DNA from: Palsa-504 sp963808615
GTDB lineage: Bacteria > Actinomycetota > Actinomycetes > Streptosporangiales > Streptosporangiaceae
Assembly: GCA_963808615.1 (NCBI GenBank)
Contig: CAWEGV010000010.1
Location: 372,001 to 436,000, forward strand
Reading direction: 5' to 3'
DNA: 64,000 bases
Shown piece by piece: positions 16,586 to 26,220 of this stretch. Position numbers and translations under genes: made by a program. The notes under the pieces were generated by a model that was not told the origin of the DNA, made no database searches, and saw nothing but the letters and a program-made list of their open reading frames with translations. Each line of letters begins with the position of its first letter. The first letter of the stretch is position 1.

Positions 16586-18547
16586 ATGACGGTTCTGGTG
16601 CTACCACTGATCTTCGTGTTCACTGCGCTGACCGTGCTGGTGTTCGCGTTCGGTGCCCGGCGGCTGCTGGGACTGCGGTTCTCGTTCCTGCGCACGCTGA
16701 TCGCAGGCGTCCTGGCGTTCCTGATCGCCTCGCCAATAATCACGGCCATCAGCGGCTCCGTGGTCGTAAAGCGAACGAGCGTCCTGCCCGAGCTGTGGTT
16801 CGTGATCCTGGGCGTGACGATCGCGCTGGTGGTCGGCATGGTGTTCCTGGTCGTGGCCGAGGCGCTGGTGCCGAGCGGGTCGGTGCCCGGGCCGGTCTAC
16901 GTGCTGCGGGCCGCGCGAGGACGGATGGGCCGGGCGCGGCGCTACTGGCAGATCAGCGGGATCTTGGTGCGGCGCGGCCTGATGCCGTACGTACGGGGCG
17001 GACGCCGGTCCGAGCTGTCGACGTCGGAGGGCCGGGCCAGGCTGGCCCGCTCGGTGCGCCTGGCAATGGAGGACGGCGGGGTCACCTTCGTCAAGCTCGG
17101 GCAGGTGCTGTCCACCCGCCGGGATCTCCTCCCGGCGGAGTTCATCAGCGAGCTGAGCCGCCTGCAAGACGACGCGGCCGAAGTCCCCTGGCCCAGGATC
17201 GAGCAGGTGCTGCGGTCCGAGCTGGGAGCGGAGGTGGGCGAGCTGTTCGCCAGCTTCGACCGGGAGCCGATCGCCGCGGCGTCCATCGCCCAGGTCCACG
17301 CGGCGACGCTCCCGTCGGGGGCTCGGGTCGTGGTAAAGGTGCGCCGGCCGGATGTCAGCCAGATCGTGGACAGGGATCTGGACATCGCCGGTCGGCTGGC
17401 GGCCCGGCTGGAGCGCAGCACGAGCTGGGGCCGGGCGGTGGGCACGGCCGGGCTTGCCGCCGGATTCGCCGCCGCCCTGCGCGAGGAACTCGACCTGCGG
17501 GTAGAAGCGCGCAACATGACCTCGGTGGCCGCCGCGTCGGGCAACCGCGACATCGCCATTCCGGTGCCCTACCAGCCGCTGTGCACCGGGCTGGTGCTGG
17601 TGATGGAGCGCTTCGACGGGCGGCCGCTGGCCGCGATCGACGTCGGCATGCCCGCTGACGTGCGCGCCGCGCTGGCCCGCAGCCTGCTCGACTGTCTGCT
17701 CCGCGAGATCATGCTGGAGGGGACCTTCCACGCCGACCCGCACCCGGGCAACATCCTGCTGCTGGCCGACGGCAGGCTCGGGCTGCTGGACTTCGGGTCC
17801 GTCGGGCGCATCGACCGAGGGCTGCGTTCCGCGCTGCAGCGGCTGCTGCTGGCCCTGGACAAGGGCGACCCCGCCGGGCTGGCCGACGCGCTCCTGGAGG
17901 TGGTCGAGCGACCCGAGGAGCTGGACGAGCTACGCTTCGAACGGATGCTGGGCCGGTTCCTGGCCCGGCACGTCGCAGCCGGGATCACCCCCGACGTGAC
18001 GATGTTCACCGACTTGTTCCGCATCGTCTCCGACTACGGGCTGGCGGTACCACCGGAGATAGCCGCGGTATTCCGCGCGCTGGCCACGATGGAGGGCACG
18101 CTTACCCAGCTCGCCCCGGGCTTCGACATTGTGGCCGAAGCCCGCCGGTTCGCGGGCCAGCAGCTTGCCGGGCAGTTCAGCCCGGACACGCTGCGCACGA
18201 CCGCGGCCGACGAGATGGTCGCGCTGCTGCCCCTGCTGCGCCGCCTCCCCCGGCGCATCGACCGGATCGGCGGAGCGCTCGAAGCAGGACGGCTCAGCGT
18301 CAACGTCCGCCTCCTCGCCGATGAAGGCGACCGCCGGATAGTCACGGGCCTGCTCTACCTGGTGCTGACCACGTTTCTCGCCGCGACCAGCGGCATCATG
18401 GCGGTACTTATGCTCGGCCTGCGCGGCGGGCCAACCATCACCAGCCGGGTATCCCTCTTCCAGTTCCTCGGCTACTGCCTGCTGGTGATCTCAGCTATCC
18501 TCGCACTGCGCGTGCTCGCACTCGTGTTCCGCCCAAACAGGGCCTAG
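16586..18547 (+). CDS. ABC1/UbiB-family atypical kinase, membrane-bound
   Basis: The 653-residue protein has N-terminal hydrophobic helices (residues about 3-25, 35-55, 70-95), an ABC1/UbiB kinase-like core and two C-terminal helices. The core shows the family motifs: FVKLGQVLSTRRDLLP (K-x-G-Q, about residue 170), an Ala-rich loop IAAASIAQVH, VVVKVRRPD, and HADPHPGNILLL plus LLDFGSVG. Family members support isoprenoid-quinone biosynthesis or lipid homeostasis as ATPases. The start has no strong ribosome site. It lies between att copies at 14454 and 21242. A large hairpin follows 40 bp after the stop. Confidence 0.88.
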   Translation: MTVLVLPLIFVFTALTVLVFAFGARRLLGLRFSFLRTLIAGVLAFLIASPIITAISGSVVVKRTSVLPELWFVILGVTIALVVGMVFLVVAEALVPSGSVPGPVYVLRAARGRMGRARRYWQISGILVRRGLMPYVRGGRRSELSTSEGRARLARSVRLAMEDGGVTFVKLGQVLSTRRDLLPAEFISELSRLQDDAAEVPWPRIEQVLRSELGAEVGELFASFDREPIAAASIAQVHAATLPSGARVVVKVRRPDVSQIVDRDLDIAGRLAARLERSTSWGRAVGTAGLAAGFAAALREELDLRVEARNMTSVAAASGNRDIAIPVPYQPLCTGLVLVMERFDGRPLAAIDVGMPADVRAALARSLLDCLLREIMLEGTFHADPHPGNILLLADGRLGLLDFGSVGRIDRGLRSALQRLLLALDKGDPAGLADALLEVVERPEELDELRFERMLGRFLARHVAAGITPDVTMFTDLFRIVSDYGLAVPPEIAAVFRALATMEGTLTQLAPGFDIVAEARRFAGQQLAGQFSPDTLRTTAADEMVALLPLLRRLPRRIDRIGGALEAGRLSVNVRLLADEGDRRIVTGLLYLVLTTFLAATSGIMAVLMLGLRGGPTITSRVSLFQFLGYCLLVISAILALRVLALVFRPNRA

Positions 18548-18588
18548 CCACATCTGGGCGTCACCTCCTCGGTCGGGCACCCTCCGGG

Positions 18589-18675
18589 CTACTCCCGGTT
18601 CTCCGGGACGGCAAGGGTCTGCCCGAAGGGTCGAGCGAAACGAGCCCTTGCCGTCCCGGGGGGGTTCGGGAGTAG
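18589..18675. terminator. Long nested hairpin downstream of ubiB-like gene
   Basis: An outer stem (CTACTCCCG 18589-18597 with CGGGAGTAG 18667-18675) encloses an inner 14-bp perfect stem (18604-18617 with 18645-18658) and a 27-base loop. It may be a terminator, but it is longer than usual and could be a structured RNA or a repeat element. Confidence 0.5.
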
Positions 18676-19473
18676 GGCTCTTCCTGCCCGGGCGAGATGA
18701 CCCCCGTTCTGATCCCCCCATCTCCGAGGGAGGGCCGGGGGTCCGGGGCAGCGTCCCCGCAATAAAGCCGACGGCTGTACATCAGGGAGTCGGCAGCCGC
18801 TAGATCCATGGCCTCTACCTGCGGCTAATTTGAACCGTCCAGACAGTCCTCCACTGATGCTGCTGTTTCGCCGTGGTTGCGAACAGCCTCTTCGTCCCGA
18901 ACTACGCGCGGCGCTGGGCGTTTGGTCATCGTCCCAGCCATCGCGTGGCGCTCGTGGCCGCACGGGCTGGTGGCTGTGAGGGGATCGTTGCTGTATTCCG
19001 CTGCTGTACCCATCGGTAGTGATCCCTCTCTTGTAAGGAACCGGGATAATGGCGGTCATATAGCCTGACCTGCCGTTTTCGTTGACCGTACATGACCGAG
19101 TTTGACCGCTCGCTACCCTGGCGAATGGCACGATGATCTTGCGAGCCGTGTCCGTCCACCAGCAGATGCGGTCGCTGGGTTATGAGCACCACGACGCACG
19201 CCTTGCTGGTCCCTGGGATTCCCGCTGCGTCTCGCTGACCAGGACACGACGAACCGAGTCGTCTCACGCCTCGCGCAGCATTTCCGCTGTCCTGCGCGGT
19301 CTCGTTAGCGAATCCGTTAGCAGACCCACCGCGTGACCTGCGGGTTCCTGCTCCTTCCCGTCCTTCTCGTAGCTGCCATCCGCTAGGCCAGCGAGAAGGA
19401 CGCGGCCCATACCGTCGATCTTTACCGTGTCAAGGTGCCGAGTTGCGGGTCCGGGTTGCCGGAATCATCGATC
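18676..19473. other. Gene-poor interval
   Basis: No protein is supportable. It contains an 11-bp perfect stem (CGTCCTTCTCG 19359-19369 with CGAGAAGGACG 19392-19402) and palindromic G/C runs around 18715-18765. Confidence 0.4.
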
Positions 19474-20360
19474 TCACCTGGGCGTGCATCGATAAGCGGC
19501 CCCCCGGTCTCCTCGTGCTGACCCTCGTTCCCCCGTCCTCTGTGGGGACACTGCGGCGTCAACCGCGGGGTCGGGATCTTGGAGCGGCGAGGAGAGTCGG
19601 TGCCCCGATCCTGAACCGCTTCTCGCCGGGCTGGGGTCATGGCCCCTGTACCAACGGCCTCGAAGATGTAGTTGTCTACTCGATTCCGCCCGCGGTGCCG
19701 GGAGCGCCTTTTGGCGCGTCAGCAAGATGACGCTGCTCACCGGGACGAAGATCAGGAACAGCACGAACGCGATGAGGTCGAGAACGAGCCCGAACGATGC
19801 GATGACGCCGCCGAGGCCGAAGCCCTGGAGGAAGAACAGGATCCCGGCGAGGATCGAGGCCCACCCGAGCCAGCGCGGCAGGACGCCGCTGCCGATCACG
19901 AGCACGCCTGCCGCGAAGGCAAAGAGGCTGCCGAATACGTCCCCGACGCTGTCCAGGCCATAGGTCACCAGGTACAGCGCGTAGGACACGCCCTGATCGT
20001 GGTGGAACCCGAACGACGCGAGCTTCGCGCCGAGCAAGCCGAAGATACCGATGTCGCTGACGGCATGCAAGGCAATAAAGAGCGCTCCGCCAGTTAGCAC
20101 CAGGGAGCCAAGGAACCGCGGCCGATCTGTGTCCCGGCGCAGCAGGTCGTGCAGCTTGGCCAGGTAGATCAGAAACATGGCGGCATAGACGACGGATAGG
20201 TATGCGATCACCAGCAGCTGCCCGCGGTGGTCGTAAAGCGCGTTCGCGATCTTCGCCGCCGAGGCGTTCTGGCTCACGCCGCCGCCGAGCAGCCCGACCA
20301 CGGTTTCGCCACCAGCGCGATAACGTAAAGGATGCCCGCCGCCCAGGCATACCGTCCCAC
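19474..20360 (-). pseudogene. DUF4386-family membrane protein, frameshifted near the N-terminus
   Basis: From about 20,305 downward the frame reads VVGLLGGGVSQNASAAKIAN, then DHRGQLLVIAYL, five hydrophobic helices and FVPVSSVILLTRQK, matching DUF4386 membrane proteins. The expected first helix (YAWAAGILYVIALVA) is in another frame, starting from GTG 20360, so a single-base change near 20,303-20,312 breaks the gene. The C-terminus also runs some 70 residues beyond the family's usual end. The function of DUF4386 is unknown. Real decay or consensus error; it lies in the segment between att copies. Confidence 0.6.
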
Positions 20361-20656
20361 GCGCTAGAGGTCCGCGCCGCTGCCACCATGCCATCTTCCC
20401 CCATCCTCCCCTTGCGGGCCATTACGACTCGGCGTTCACCACAGACCCACGTCCATGCGAGCGGCGAAGACCTGCAACGAGGCCAGGCGGCGCTCGCCGT
20501 TTAACATCACCCCGGCGCTGGCCGACCACGAGGTGCTCGTCCTCAAGGTCGGCGTTCGTGGCAAGCTCTTGCAGATCGAATCCCGGTCCTGTAGGAGTGG
20601 GCAGAACTAGACGAAATAGCCATCGCCGGGATCGGCGGCGGAGCAAGGGAGGCTCT

Positions 20657-21127
20657 ATGGGCAAGCGGCTAGGCGCGCTCGGCGCAGTCATTGCAGTGGT
20701 GGCACTGGCGGTTGGTATAGCTCTTCCCGCTGCAGGTTCAACTGGTCCCGCCGCTCAGGATCAGACCATCCGCGTGACCGCCGTCGACACGGAGCTGAAG
20801 CTCCTTGATCTTGGCGGCCCGGGGTTCTCCCTTGGTAACGAGATCGTGCTCTCCCAAAAGCTGCTGCAGGGCGCAAACCAGGTTGGGCACGATGGTTCGG
20901 TGTGCACGGAGGTGTCCGTGGCGCGCCAGGAGGCGCAGTGCATCGCTACCTACTCGTTCCCCGGCGGGCAGATCACCGCCCAGGCGCTGGTTATCTTTGG
21001 CTCAACGGCGCCGTATGACGGGTCCATCACCGGCGGCACCGGCAAATACGAGGGTGCGAAGGGTGAGCTACACGTCCAGAATGTCTCGCCAACCGAGGGA
21101 ATACTGACCTTCCACCTGGAGCACTGA
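20657..21127 (+). CDS. Secreted allene-oxide-cyclase/dirigent-barrel-like protein
   Basis: The 156-residue protein has a signal peptide (MGKRLGALGAVIAVVALAVG, then ALPAAG as likely cleavage region, about residue 29). A small beta-barrel domain follows, with DLGGPGFSLGNEIVLSQKLL, EAQCIATYSFPGGQITAQAL and GSITGGTGKYEGAKGELHV. These blocks (D-x-x-x-x-G-D/N, C-x-x-T/Y, G-T-G-x-Y/F-x-G-A-x-G) resemble allene oxide cyclase and dirigent barrels found in actinomycetes, often in secreted proteins of unknown role. The start is chosen by GGGAGG at seven bases. Two Cys residues could form a disulfide. Confidence 0.75.
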   Translation: MGKRLGALGAVIAVVALAVGIALPAAGSTGPAAQDQTIRVTAVDTELKLLDLGGPGFSLGNEIVLSQKLLQGANQVGHDGSVCTEVSVARQEAQCIATYSFPGGQITAQALVIFGSTAPYDGSITGGTGKYEGAKGELHVQNVSPTEGILTFHLEH

Positions 21128-21196
21128 CAGGCCGTTAACCTTCCCCGCCTTCCTCGTAGGCGCAGCGACCTAGCGAGCGACGGCCAGGGATTCGGA

Positions 21197-21287
21197 ATGG
21201 CCCCCAAGGCCTGTTCGATGTATTCGATTTCTCTATCTTACCTGGTGGGCCGTACTGGATTTGAACCAGTGACCTCTTCCGTGTCAG
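21197..21287 (-). repeat. att copy with element-end arm (tRNA-Val(GAC) 3' half)
   Basis: 21242-21287 repeats the tRNA-Val(GAC) 3' half. Its left flank (AATGGCCCCCAAGG, then TTCGATTTCTCT) matches the left flank of the intact tRNA at 45675-45715 with a few changes. The shared flank marks the end of a second element of the same family. Confidence 0.85.
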
Positions 21288-21430
21288 AGTATCGGCCTTC
21301 CGCTCCGGTCAGCATCTTGCCGTTGTGACCTGCGCATGCACCCACTACGTACTCCTCAGCCAGCTGGAAGTTTCCTGCATTTACACCTGCGGTCCTCGGC
21401 GTTCTAGGGCCGCTGTAGGGCCAATCCCTA

Positions 21431-21471
21431 GGGCCGCAGGCGGATCGAACAGGTGACCGCTTCCGTGTCAG
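21431..21471 (-). repeat. Degenerate copy of the tRNA-Val(GAC) att sequence
   Basis: The stretch starts GGGCCG and ends GGTGACCGCTTCCGTGTCAG, matching the att copies with a few mismatches and indels. TTCTAGGGCC lies just upstream, as at 14432. An older relic of integration is inferred. Confidence 0.5.
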
Positions 21472-21605
21472 TTCAGGGCGGCTACCTGGCGGGAAGCTAC
21501 GACCTTGCCATGGGTGGCAGTGGCGGTGAGCCTAGTCCAGTCGTTGTGCGGTGTCGTTGATGTCACTTCTGCTGTCACCGACCCCTCCGGTCGTCGCTGG
21601 TGGCC

Positions 21606-22163
21606 TTAGTTCGCAGCCGGTCCGCCCTGGTGCCGCACAACCGGTTTACCACCCGTCGCCGTCCGTATTTCTTCTTGCACGACCTGCCGGATTTCGGCGC
21701 GGCGGGCCCGGCGCCGGGTCAGAACCGCCAAGGCGAAGGCTGCCAGCGCCAAGAGCGCGCAGACGATGGCGGTGTGGACTGAGGCTTGGGCTGCCCGCCA
21801 TTCCACTGGCAGCCCAGCGACTGAATTGAGCACCACCACGACCGGCTTGGCAAAACCAAGGAAGCCGCTTGGCGCGCTCAGGTACAGGCTGCCACGCTGG
21901 TCCGGCGCCAGCCAGCGCACATCGCTGAAATGCAACAGCGAGCAAATCGCCACCGCAGCCGAGGACAGCGCCAGCGCCATGGCGCCACCGCGAACGACCA
22001 GCGACGGCGCTGGCCTCGGCAGGCGTTTCCTGGCTGCGCTCAAGAGCGGCGCTGCGCCACCGATCACCACGGCCAGTGTTATCAGCCAGCCGCGGTACTG
22101 CGCCACCAGCCAGGTCCAGTCGTTTAGTTGTACCAATGCCCATCTCACCTGGCCGAAGCTCAT
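21606..22163 (-). CDS. Membrane protein of unknown function (four predicted helices)
   Basis: The 185-residue protein starts at ATG 22163 with an excellent ribosome site (AAGGAGGA). It has hydrophobic segments near residues 26-43 (WLITLAVVIGGAAPLLSA), 57-80 (GAMALALSSAAVAICSLL), 95-118 (FLGFAKPVVVVLNSVAGL) and 125-150 (VHTAIVCALLALAAFALAVL). A basic cytoplasmic tail follows. I do not recognise a family. It lies between att copies at 21287 and 22908, so it may be a leftover of an inserted element. Confidence 0.65.
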   Translation of the reverse strand: MSFGQVRWALVQLNDWTWLVAQYRGWLITLAVVIGGAAPLLSAARKRLPRPAPSLVVRGGAMALALSSAAVAICSLLHFSDVRWLAPDQRGSLYLSAPSGFLGFAKPVVVVLNSVAGLPVEWRAAQASVHTAIVCALLALAAFALAVLTRRRARRAEIRQVVQEEIRTATGGKPVVRHQGGPAAN

Positions 22164-22501
22164 CGGCTCCTCCTTCAACGAGTAAGCGCGCGGGATGCGG
22201 CCGGATAGCGGTGTCGCCGACCGCCGCCGTTAGCCGTTGGTCGCTGCTGTTGCTGTCAGCACTGCCCAGGTTGTCCGGCGGCATGCCTGGCCCGGACCGC
22301 AGGGCCACCAGGCCCGAGGATCGGACGCGGCCCGGCAGAGCTACGCATTACGAGGGTGTTCTCGTGCGTTGCTCGCGGGTTCAAGGGGCGCCCTAGCTTC
22401 CTGTTCACAGGTGGCTGCTGGCGGCGGTCGTTGGCTATTGATGGCACTTCGGGGACATCTCGGGGACACGTCCATAGGACGGATCGACCGCGCCCCGAGC
22501 G

Positions 22502-22882
22502 TCACTCCCAGCGGCAGGCGTTGCTGTCGTTGAGGGTGCCGCCTGGCTCAGGAATGACGCAGAACAGCAGCCCGGCCGGGTCACGCATCACCCACCACGT
22601 GCGGGCATGCTGGACCCGCTGCGCGCCAAGGTGTTCAAGTCGCTTCACTTCGGCGTCCAGGTCGTCGGTGTAGATGTCCATGTGGACGCGAGCCGGTCCC
22701 TCGCCGAGGCGCTGTATGAGCAACCCGATGTCCTGCCCGTGCAGCAACCCGCCGTGGTACTCGGGGTAGTCGAGCTCGGACAGACTCTGGCTTGTGGCCG
22801 CTCCCCAGAACGACAGCTCGCGATCGTGATCATTGCCCGGTACATCGATAACGATCGCCGCCACCCGACTGAAGTGCGCCAC
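22502..22882 (-). CDS. VOC (glyoxalase/bleomycin-resistance fold) protein
   Basis: The 126-residue protein starts HFSRVAAIVIDVPGND, and the C-terminal half shows VHMDIYTDDLDAEVKRLEHLGA, then WWVMRDPAGLLFCVIPEPG. That is the typical ending of VOC proteins. Metal ligands would be expected at His/Glu positions on the strands, and VHMDIYTDD carries a candidate His. The family covers glyoxalases, dioxygenases and antibiotic-binding proteins, so the substrate is unknown. It reads toward lower coordinates and lies directly left of the att copy at 22908. Confidence 0.85.
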   Translation of the reverse strand: MAHFSRVAAIVIDVPGNDHDRELSFWGAATSQSLSELDYPEYHGGLLHGQDIGLLIQRLGEGPARVHMDIYTDDLDAEVKRLEHLGAQRVQHARTWWVMRDPAGLLFCVIPEPGGTLNDSNACRWE

Positions 22883-22907
22883 AAGGTCAGCCTATGCCAG
22901 GGCACTG

Positions 22908-22954
22908 TGGTGGGCCGTACTGGATTTGAACCAGTGACCTCTTCCGTGTCAGGG
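22908..22954 (-). repeat. att copy beside the integrase (island left end)
   Basis: The repeat matches the tRNA-Val(GAC) 3' half from CCA through the anticodon loop. It lies about 145 bp from the integrase start and is taken as the left boundary of the 22.8-kb island ending at the intact tRNA. Confidence 0.88.
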
Positions 22955-23052
22955 AAAATTACCGGCATCCTGGCCTGGCTTTTCGTGCACGTATCAACTA
23001 ACTAGCTGCAGCTATGTGGCTGGACGTCGCTGACTAAGGCTCTATGAGGCGG

Positions 23053-23080
23053 GCAAATGGCCCCCAAGATTGGCCCCCAT
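23053..23080. promoter_or_regulatory. Putative integrase arm-binding repeats (left end)
   Basis: Two GGCCCCC boxes at 23059-23065 and 23072-23078 (13-bp spacing) lie between the att copy and the integrase. A pair with 12-bp spacing lies at the far end of the island, at 45664-45670 and 45676-45682. Paired repeats at both ends are typical arm sites of tyrosine integrases. Confidence 0.5.
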
Positions 23081-23098
23081 TTCTGCTATCATGAGGCC

Positions 23099-24283
23099 AT
23101 GAGTTCACGACGCGGCTGGGGCCAGGACGGGATCTTCTTCGAGCACGACGCCCCTTGCCGTGACAGCAACAGGCACCGGCACTGCCAGGGCCGGTGGCGC
23201 GGCGTGATCAGCCTCGGATTCGGCCCGGACGGGAAGAGGATCCGGCGCAAGGTCTCCGGCAAGACCAAGGCCGTGGTCCAGGACCGGCTCAAGGCGCTTC
23301 ACAGCGACCTCGAAACGGGCGTCCGGGCAAGGCCGAACTACACCGTCCAGCGCACGGCCGAAGACTGGCTCAAGGACGGACTCGACGGCCGGTCGGCCAC
23401 GACGATCGAGAAGAACAAGCACGTCCTGGCGCCCATCGTGGCAGCGATCGGCGCCCGGAGGCTGCGCGAGCTGACGGCCGAGGACGTCCACCAGGCGCTG
23501 ACCGCGATGGCCCGGCGCTATTCCAGCGCCGCCGTAGCGATGGGGCACAACGCGCTGACCCGAGCTATCCGGCACGCCGAGGCCCGGGACCTCGCGGGAC
23601 GCAACGTCGCCATGCTCGTCGATACCCCCAAAGGCCAGGTCGGACGGCCGAGCAAGAGCCTCAGCCTGGAACAGGCATCCGCGCTGCTGGCAGCCGCCGA
23701 ATGCACCAGGATGCACGCCTACATCGCCCTGTGCCTGGCGACCGGCATCCGCACCGAGGAGGCCCGGGCGCTGCGCTGGGAGCACGTTGACTTCGGCGAT
23801 CCGGACGGCGGGCCGCCCGTGCCGGCCAGCGCAGCTGTGTGGCGTTCGGTACGGGCCCACGGGGATACCAAGACGGAAAAGTCGCGCAGGACGCTCGGCC
23901 TCCCTCAGATGGCGGCCGATGCGCTCCGGGCCCACAAGAAGCGGCAAGCCGCAGAACGGCTCGCCGCCGGAGAGCAGTGGAGCGACCACGATCTTGTCTT
24001 CTGCACACGGACAGGCAGTGCCCTGGACGCGGCGAACGTCCGGCGGGAGTTCAGGGGAGTCTGCAAGGCCGCCGGGATCGGCGAGCACTGGACGCCCCGG
24101 GAGTTGCGGCATTCATTCGTGTCGCTGATGTCCAATTCGGGAGTGCCGTTGGAGGAGATCGCGCGGATAGCGGGGCACTCGAGCTCGAGGACGACCGAGG
24201 TGGTTTACAGGCGCGAACTACGGCCAATTCTGACGACCGGCGCAGAAGCCATGGACAGGCTTTTCAACCCCCGTGCGTCCTGA
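23099..24283 (+). CDS. int: Site-specific tyrosine recombinase (integrase) of the tRNA-Val island
   Basis: The 394-residue protein has an N-terminal arm-binding region, a SAM-like core-binding domain (about residues 90-175) and a catalytic domain. The catalytic residues are visible: Arg in LATGIRTEEARAL, Lys in GDTKTEKSRRTL, H-x-x-R in RELRHSFVSL, His in IAGHSSS and the Tyr in EVVYRREL. It should integrate and excise the island at the tRNA-Val(GAC) 3' end. The start at 23099 is preferred over 23057 because the earlier codons overlap the arm-type GGCCCCC repeats. No excisionase is seen nearby. Confidence 0.9.
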   Translation: MSSRRGWGQDGIFFEHDAPCRDSNRHRHCQGRWRGVISLGFGPDGKRIRRKVSGKTKAVVQDRLKALHSDLETGVRARPNYTVQRTAEDWLKDGLDGRSATTIEKNKHVLAPIVAAIGARRLRELTAEDVHQALTAMARRYSSAAVAMGHNALTRAIRHAEARDLAGRNVAMLVDTPKGQVGRPSKSLSLEQASALLAAAECTRMHAYIALCLATGIRTEEARALRWEHVDFGDPDGGPPVPASAAVWRSVRAHGDTKTEKSRRTLGLPQMAADALRAHKKRQAAERLAAGEQWSDHDLVFCTRTGSALDAANVRREFRGVCKAAGIGEHWTPRELRHSFVSLMSNSGVPLEEIARIAGHSSSRTTEVVYRRELRPILTTGAEAMDRLFNPRAS

Positions 24284-24960
24284 CCGCCCCGCAGCCCGCC
24301 GATCACGCTCTGCGCTGCCTGCCGATCCCGTACAAGCAAAATATCCGCCGTTCTGCGCGGGCGTCGGCTCGATGCCCACTACGACACTGGCCGTCCAGAT
24401 CTGGGCATTCTGCGCGCCATGAGCAGGCGGGCACGGCGAACGCTGGTCTACGTCCTGGGGTCCGCCAGACCCGGGCAGGAGGCCGGAACGAGCCTCACAA
24501 ATAGCCGATGAGCGGATAGACCGGGCTGATCCGCGGCGGGCGACTGGAGTGCACTATGGAGCGCCCGCATCGCAAACTGTGCTTCGTCCGGCCGATCGGG
24601 GCTCTTTCAGGTCCGTGAGCGCTCGCTGTGGTGGCTGACGACTCCATGCACGCGGAGACCGATGCCGCGTTCGGCAGGGGGCGCACGGCGACCCGTGGTC
24701 GGATGGATCCACGCGCTGCTCCCCGGGTCCGCGGCGAGGACCCACCGCGGCAAGGTCCACCGTTTCGACGAGCACACGGTCGTGCTCCGGCAGAGCAGGG
24801 AGCGGTGGACCAGCGCCGGGCACGTCCCCTTGTGCGGTCGGGCTGACACCTGGCCCCTGACTCCACGCACCCAACGGGTCAAACGGGCAGTGGCCTCATG
24901 TCCGGCCCTCCTGGCGGCATGCGGCCGGCGCCAATCCCTGATGCAGCAAGGGCGCACAAC
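24284..24960. other. Interval without a supportable gene; contains a diverged repeat
   Basis: 24349-24417 aligns without gaps to 32871-32939 (about three quarters identical by eye). No protein is recognisable on either strand. Confidence 0.4.
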
Positions 24961-25341
24961 CTACGGGAGCACGGCGCGAGCGCTTTCCATGTCGTCTGTG
25001 GCAATCACGATCTTTCCGCCCGTGAACGTTGTGTAGGCAAGATCGACGTTGACGTTCGCCTCGGCGAGCTTGCGGGTCAGCTCGCCAAGGGCTGCGGGCC
25101 GGTCATCGACGGCGACCATGAAGACCTCGCGCTCGTCGGCGATCCCCATTCCGGCGCGCTCAAGCGCTGCCCGGCATCCAGCCACGGCCTCGTCGTCGAC
25201 AAGCACATGCACGACACCCCTGCCCTCGCCAGTGAAGGCCGCAAGGCCATGGATCGTAACACCCGCTTCGCCGGTAACCTCCCCCAGCCGGGCCAGCTCG
25301 CCCGGCCGGTGCTCGAGAATCACTGTCAGGTCCGTAGGCAT
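24961..25341 (-). CDS. Small protein of two tandem ACT domains
   Basis: The 126-residue protein is two ACT folds in a row. The first is DLTVILEHRPGELARLGEVTGEAGVTIHGLAAFTGEGRGVVHVLVDD; the second is REVFMVAVDDRPAALGELTRKLAEANVNVDLAYTTFTGGKIVIATDD. (Both are given here as landmarks at residues about 3-49 and 70-116.) Each has the beta-alpha-beta-beta-alpha-beta layout with the N/D-R/H-P-G/A turn that binds amino acids. Stand-alone ACT proteins are regulators of unknown partners. Start ATG 25341 (MPTDLTVILEH); a weak GGAAAGA lies upstream. Confidence 0.82.
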   Translation of the reverse strand: MPTDLTVILEHRPGELARLGEVTGEAGVTIHGLAAFTGEGRGVVHVLVDDEAVAGCRAALERAGMGIADEREVFMVAVDDRPAALGELTRKLAEANVNVDLAYTTFTGGKIVIATDDMESARAVLP

Positions 25342-26174
25342 CGCATATTCGATCTTTCCACCGCGTCCGGCACTAGGCAATCCGGTTATCACCGGCCGGC
25401 TAAGCGCCATGATCGCACGACGCTGCCGGTGCGCTCATCACTGCACCAGGTGCTTTTGCCGCGATAAGGCGCGCCGCAACCGGGTGCTCGAATCGCCGCA
25501 GTGGCGCGCCGAGGTCGCCGTGGCCGGCGCGGTCGGCGGTAAGTTCAGCTGACCCGTCCGCCAACCGGCTTCACGCTCCGTGACAGGCGCACTGTCTAAT
25601 TCGGCGCTCGTAGCCGCCTTGTGCGCCGACGCTGCTCGGTGCTGCGTCAGAGGTGGCGTCCCAGATTGGTTATTCTGTCGCGCCGGCGATCCGGCACCTG
25701 ACGATCCGTTGCGAGTGTGGCGGGTGACATCCGGCTCCGCGGACCACGTGACCTGCGCGAGGTCAGGACTCCTTGGCGGCACCCGACTCGGAGGCCTCGG
25801 TGGAGGAAGCTCGCGGCGTATCACCGGCCTTTAGCTTGGGGAGCCAGCACCATCGCGTTATTCGCCGTCCGGCTCGCCGTCATTTCCTGGCTGGCTTCGC
25901 CGTGGGTAGTTCCGCGCCGGCGATAGAGCCGTGGGCTGACCGGGGTCCCCGCGCGCCGTGTTGGGATCGCCGGCGCTGTCCTGACCCTCACCGGGGTGCT
26001 CACTGAGTCAGTCCAGTACTGGGTGGTGATCTTCAACCTGAGGGTCGGCTGAAATGCTCAACCGCTGCAGACCCACCGGGGCCGGCTATGTCCGTTGCTG
26101 CCCGGAGGCTGGGGGAGATGCATAGCTCACGGGAACTACTGCTGGCCTGTTGCATCACCGCCATCCCTGAAGTT
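25342..26174. other. Gene-poor interval in the island
   Basis: A forward frame ending at 26052 codes for a short hydrophobic stretch (GIAGAVLTLTGVLTESVQYW), but it has no good start and may be a gene remnant. Nothing else is supportable. Confidence 0.4.
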
Positions 26175-26192
26175 ACCATCCATATGGATGGT
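26175..26192. promoter_or_regulatory. Perfect 18-bp palindrome, probable RHH operator
   Basis: ACCATCCATATGGATGGT is a perfect palindrome 28 bp upstream of the RHH regulator start. ATGG half-sites recur between it and the start. Autoregulation is inferred from position. Confidence 0.6.
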
Positions 26193-26220
26193 GACGGGAT
26201 GGCGTGAAGATGGTGAATGG

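Noticed and set aside
18715..18765. G/C-rich mirror-like sequence (GGGGGTCCGGGGCAGCGTCCCC)
   Set aside because: Such runs are common in this base composition; no second copy in the window supports a repeat family.
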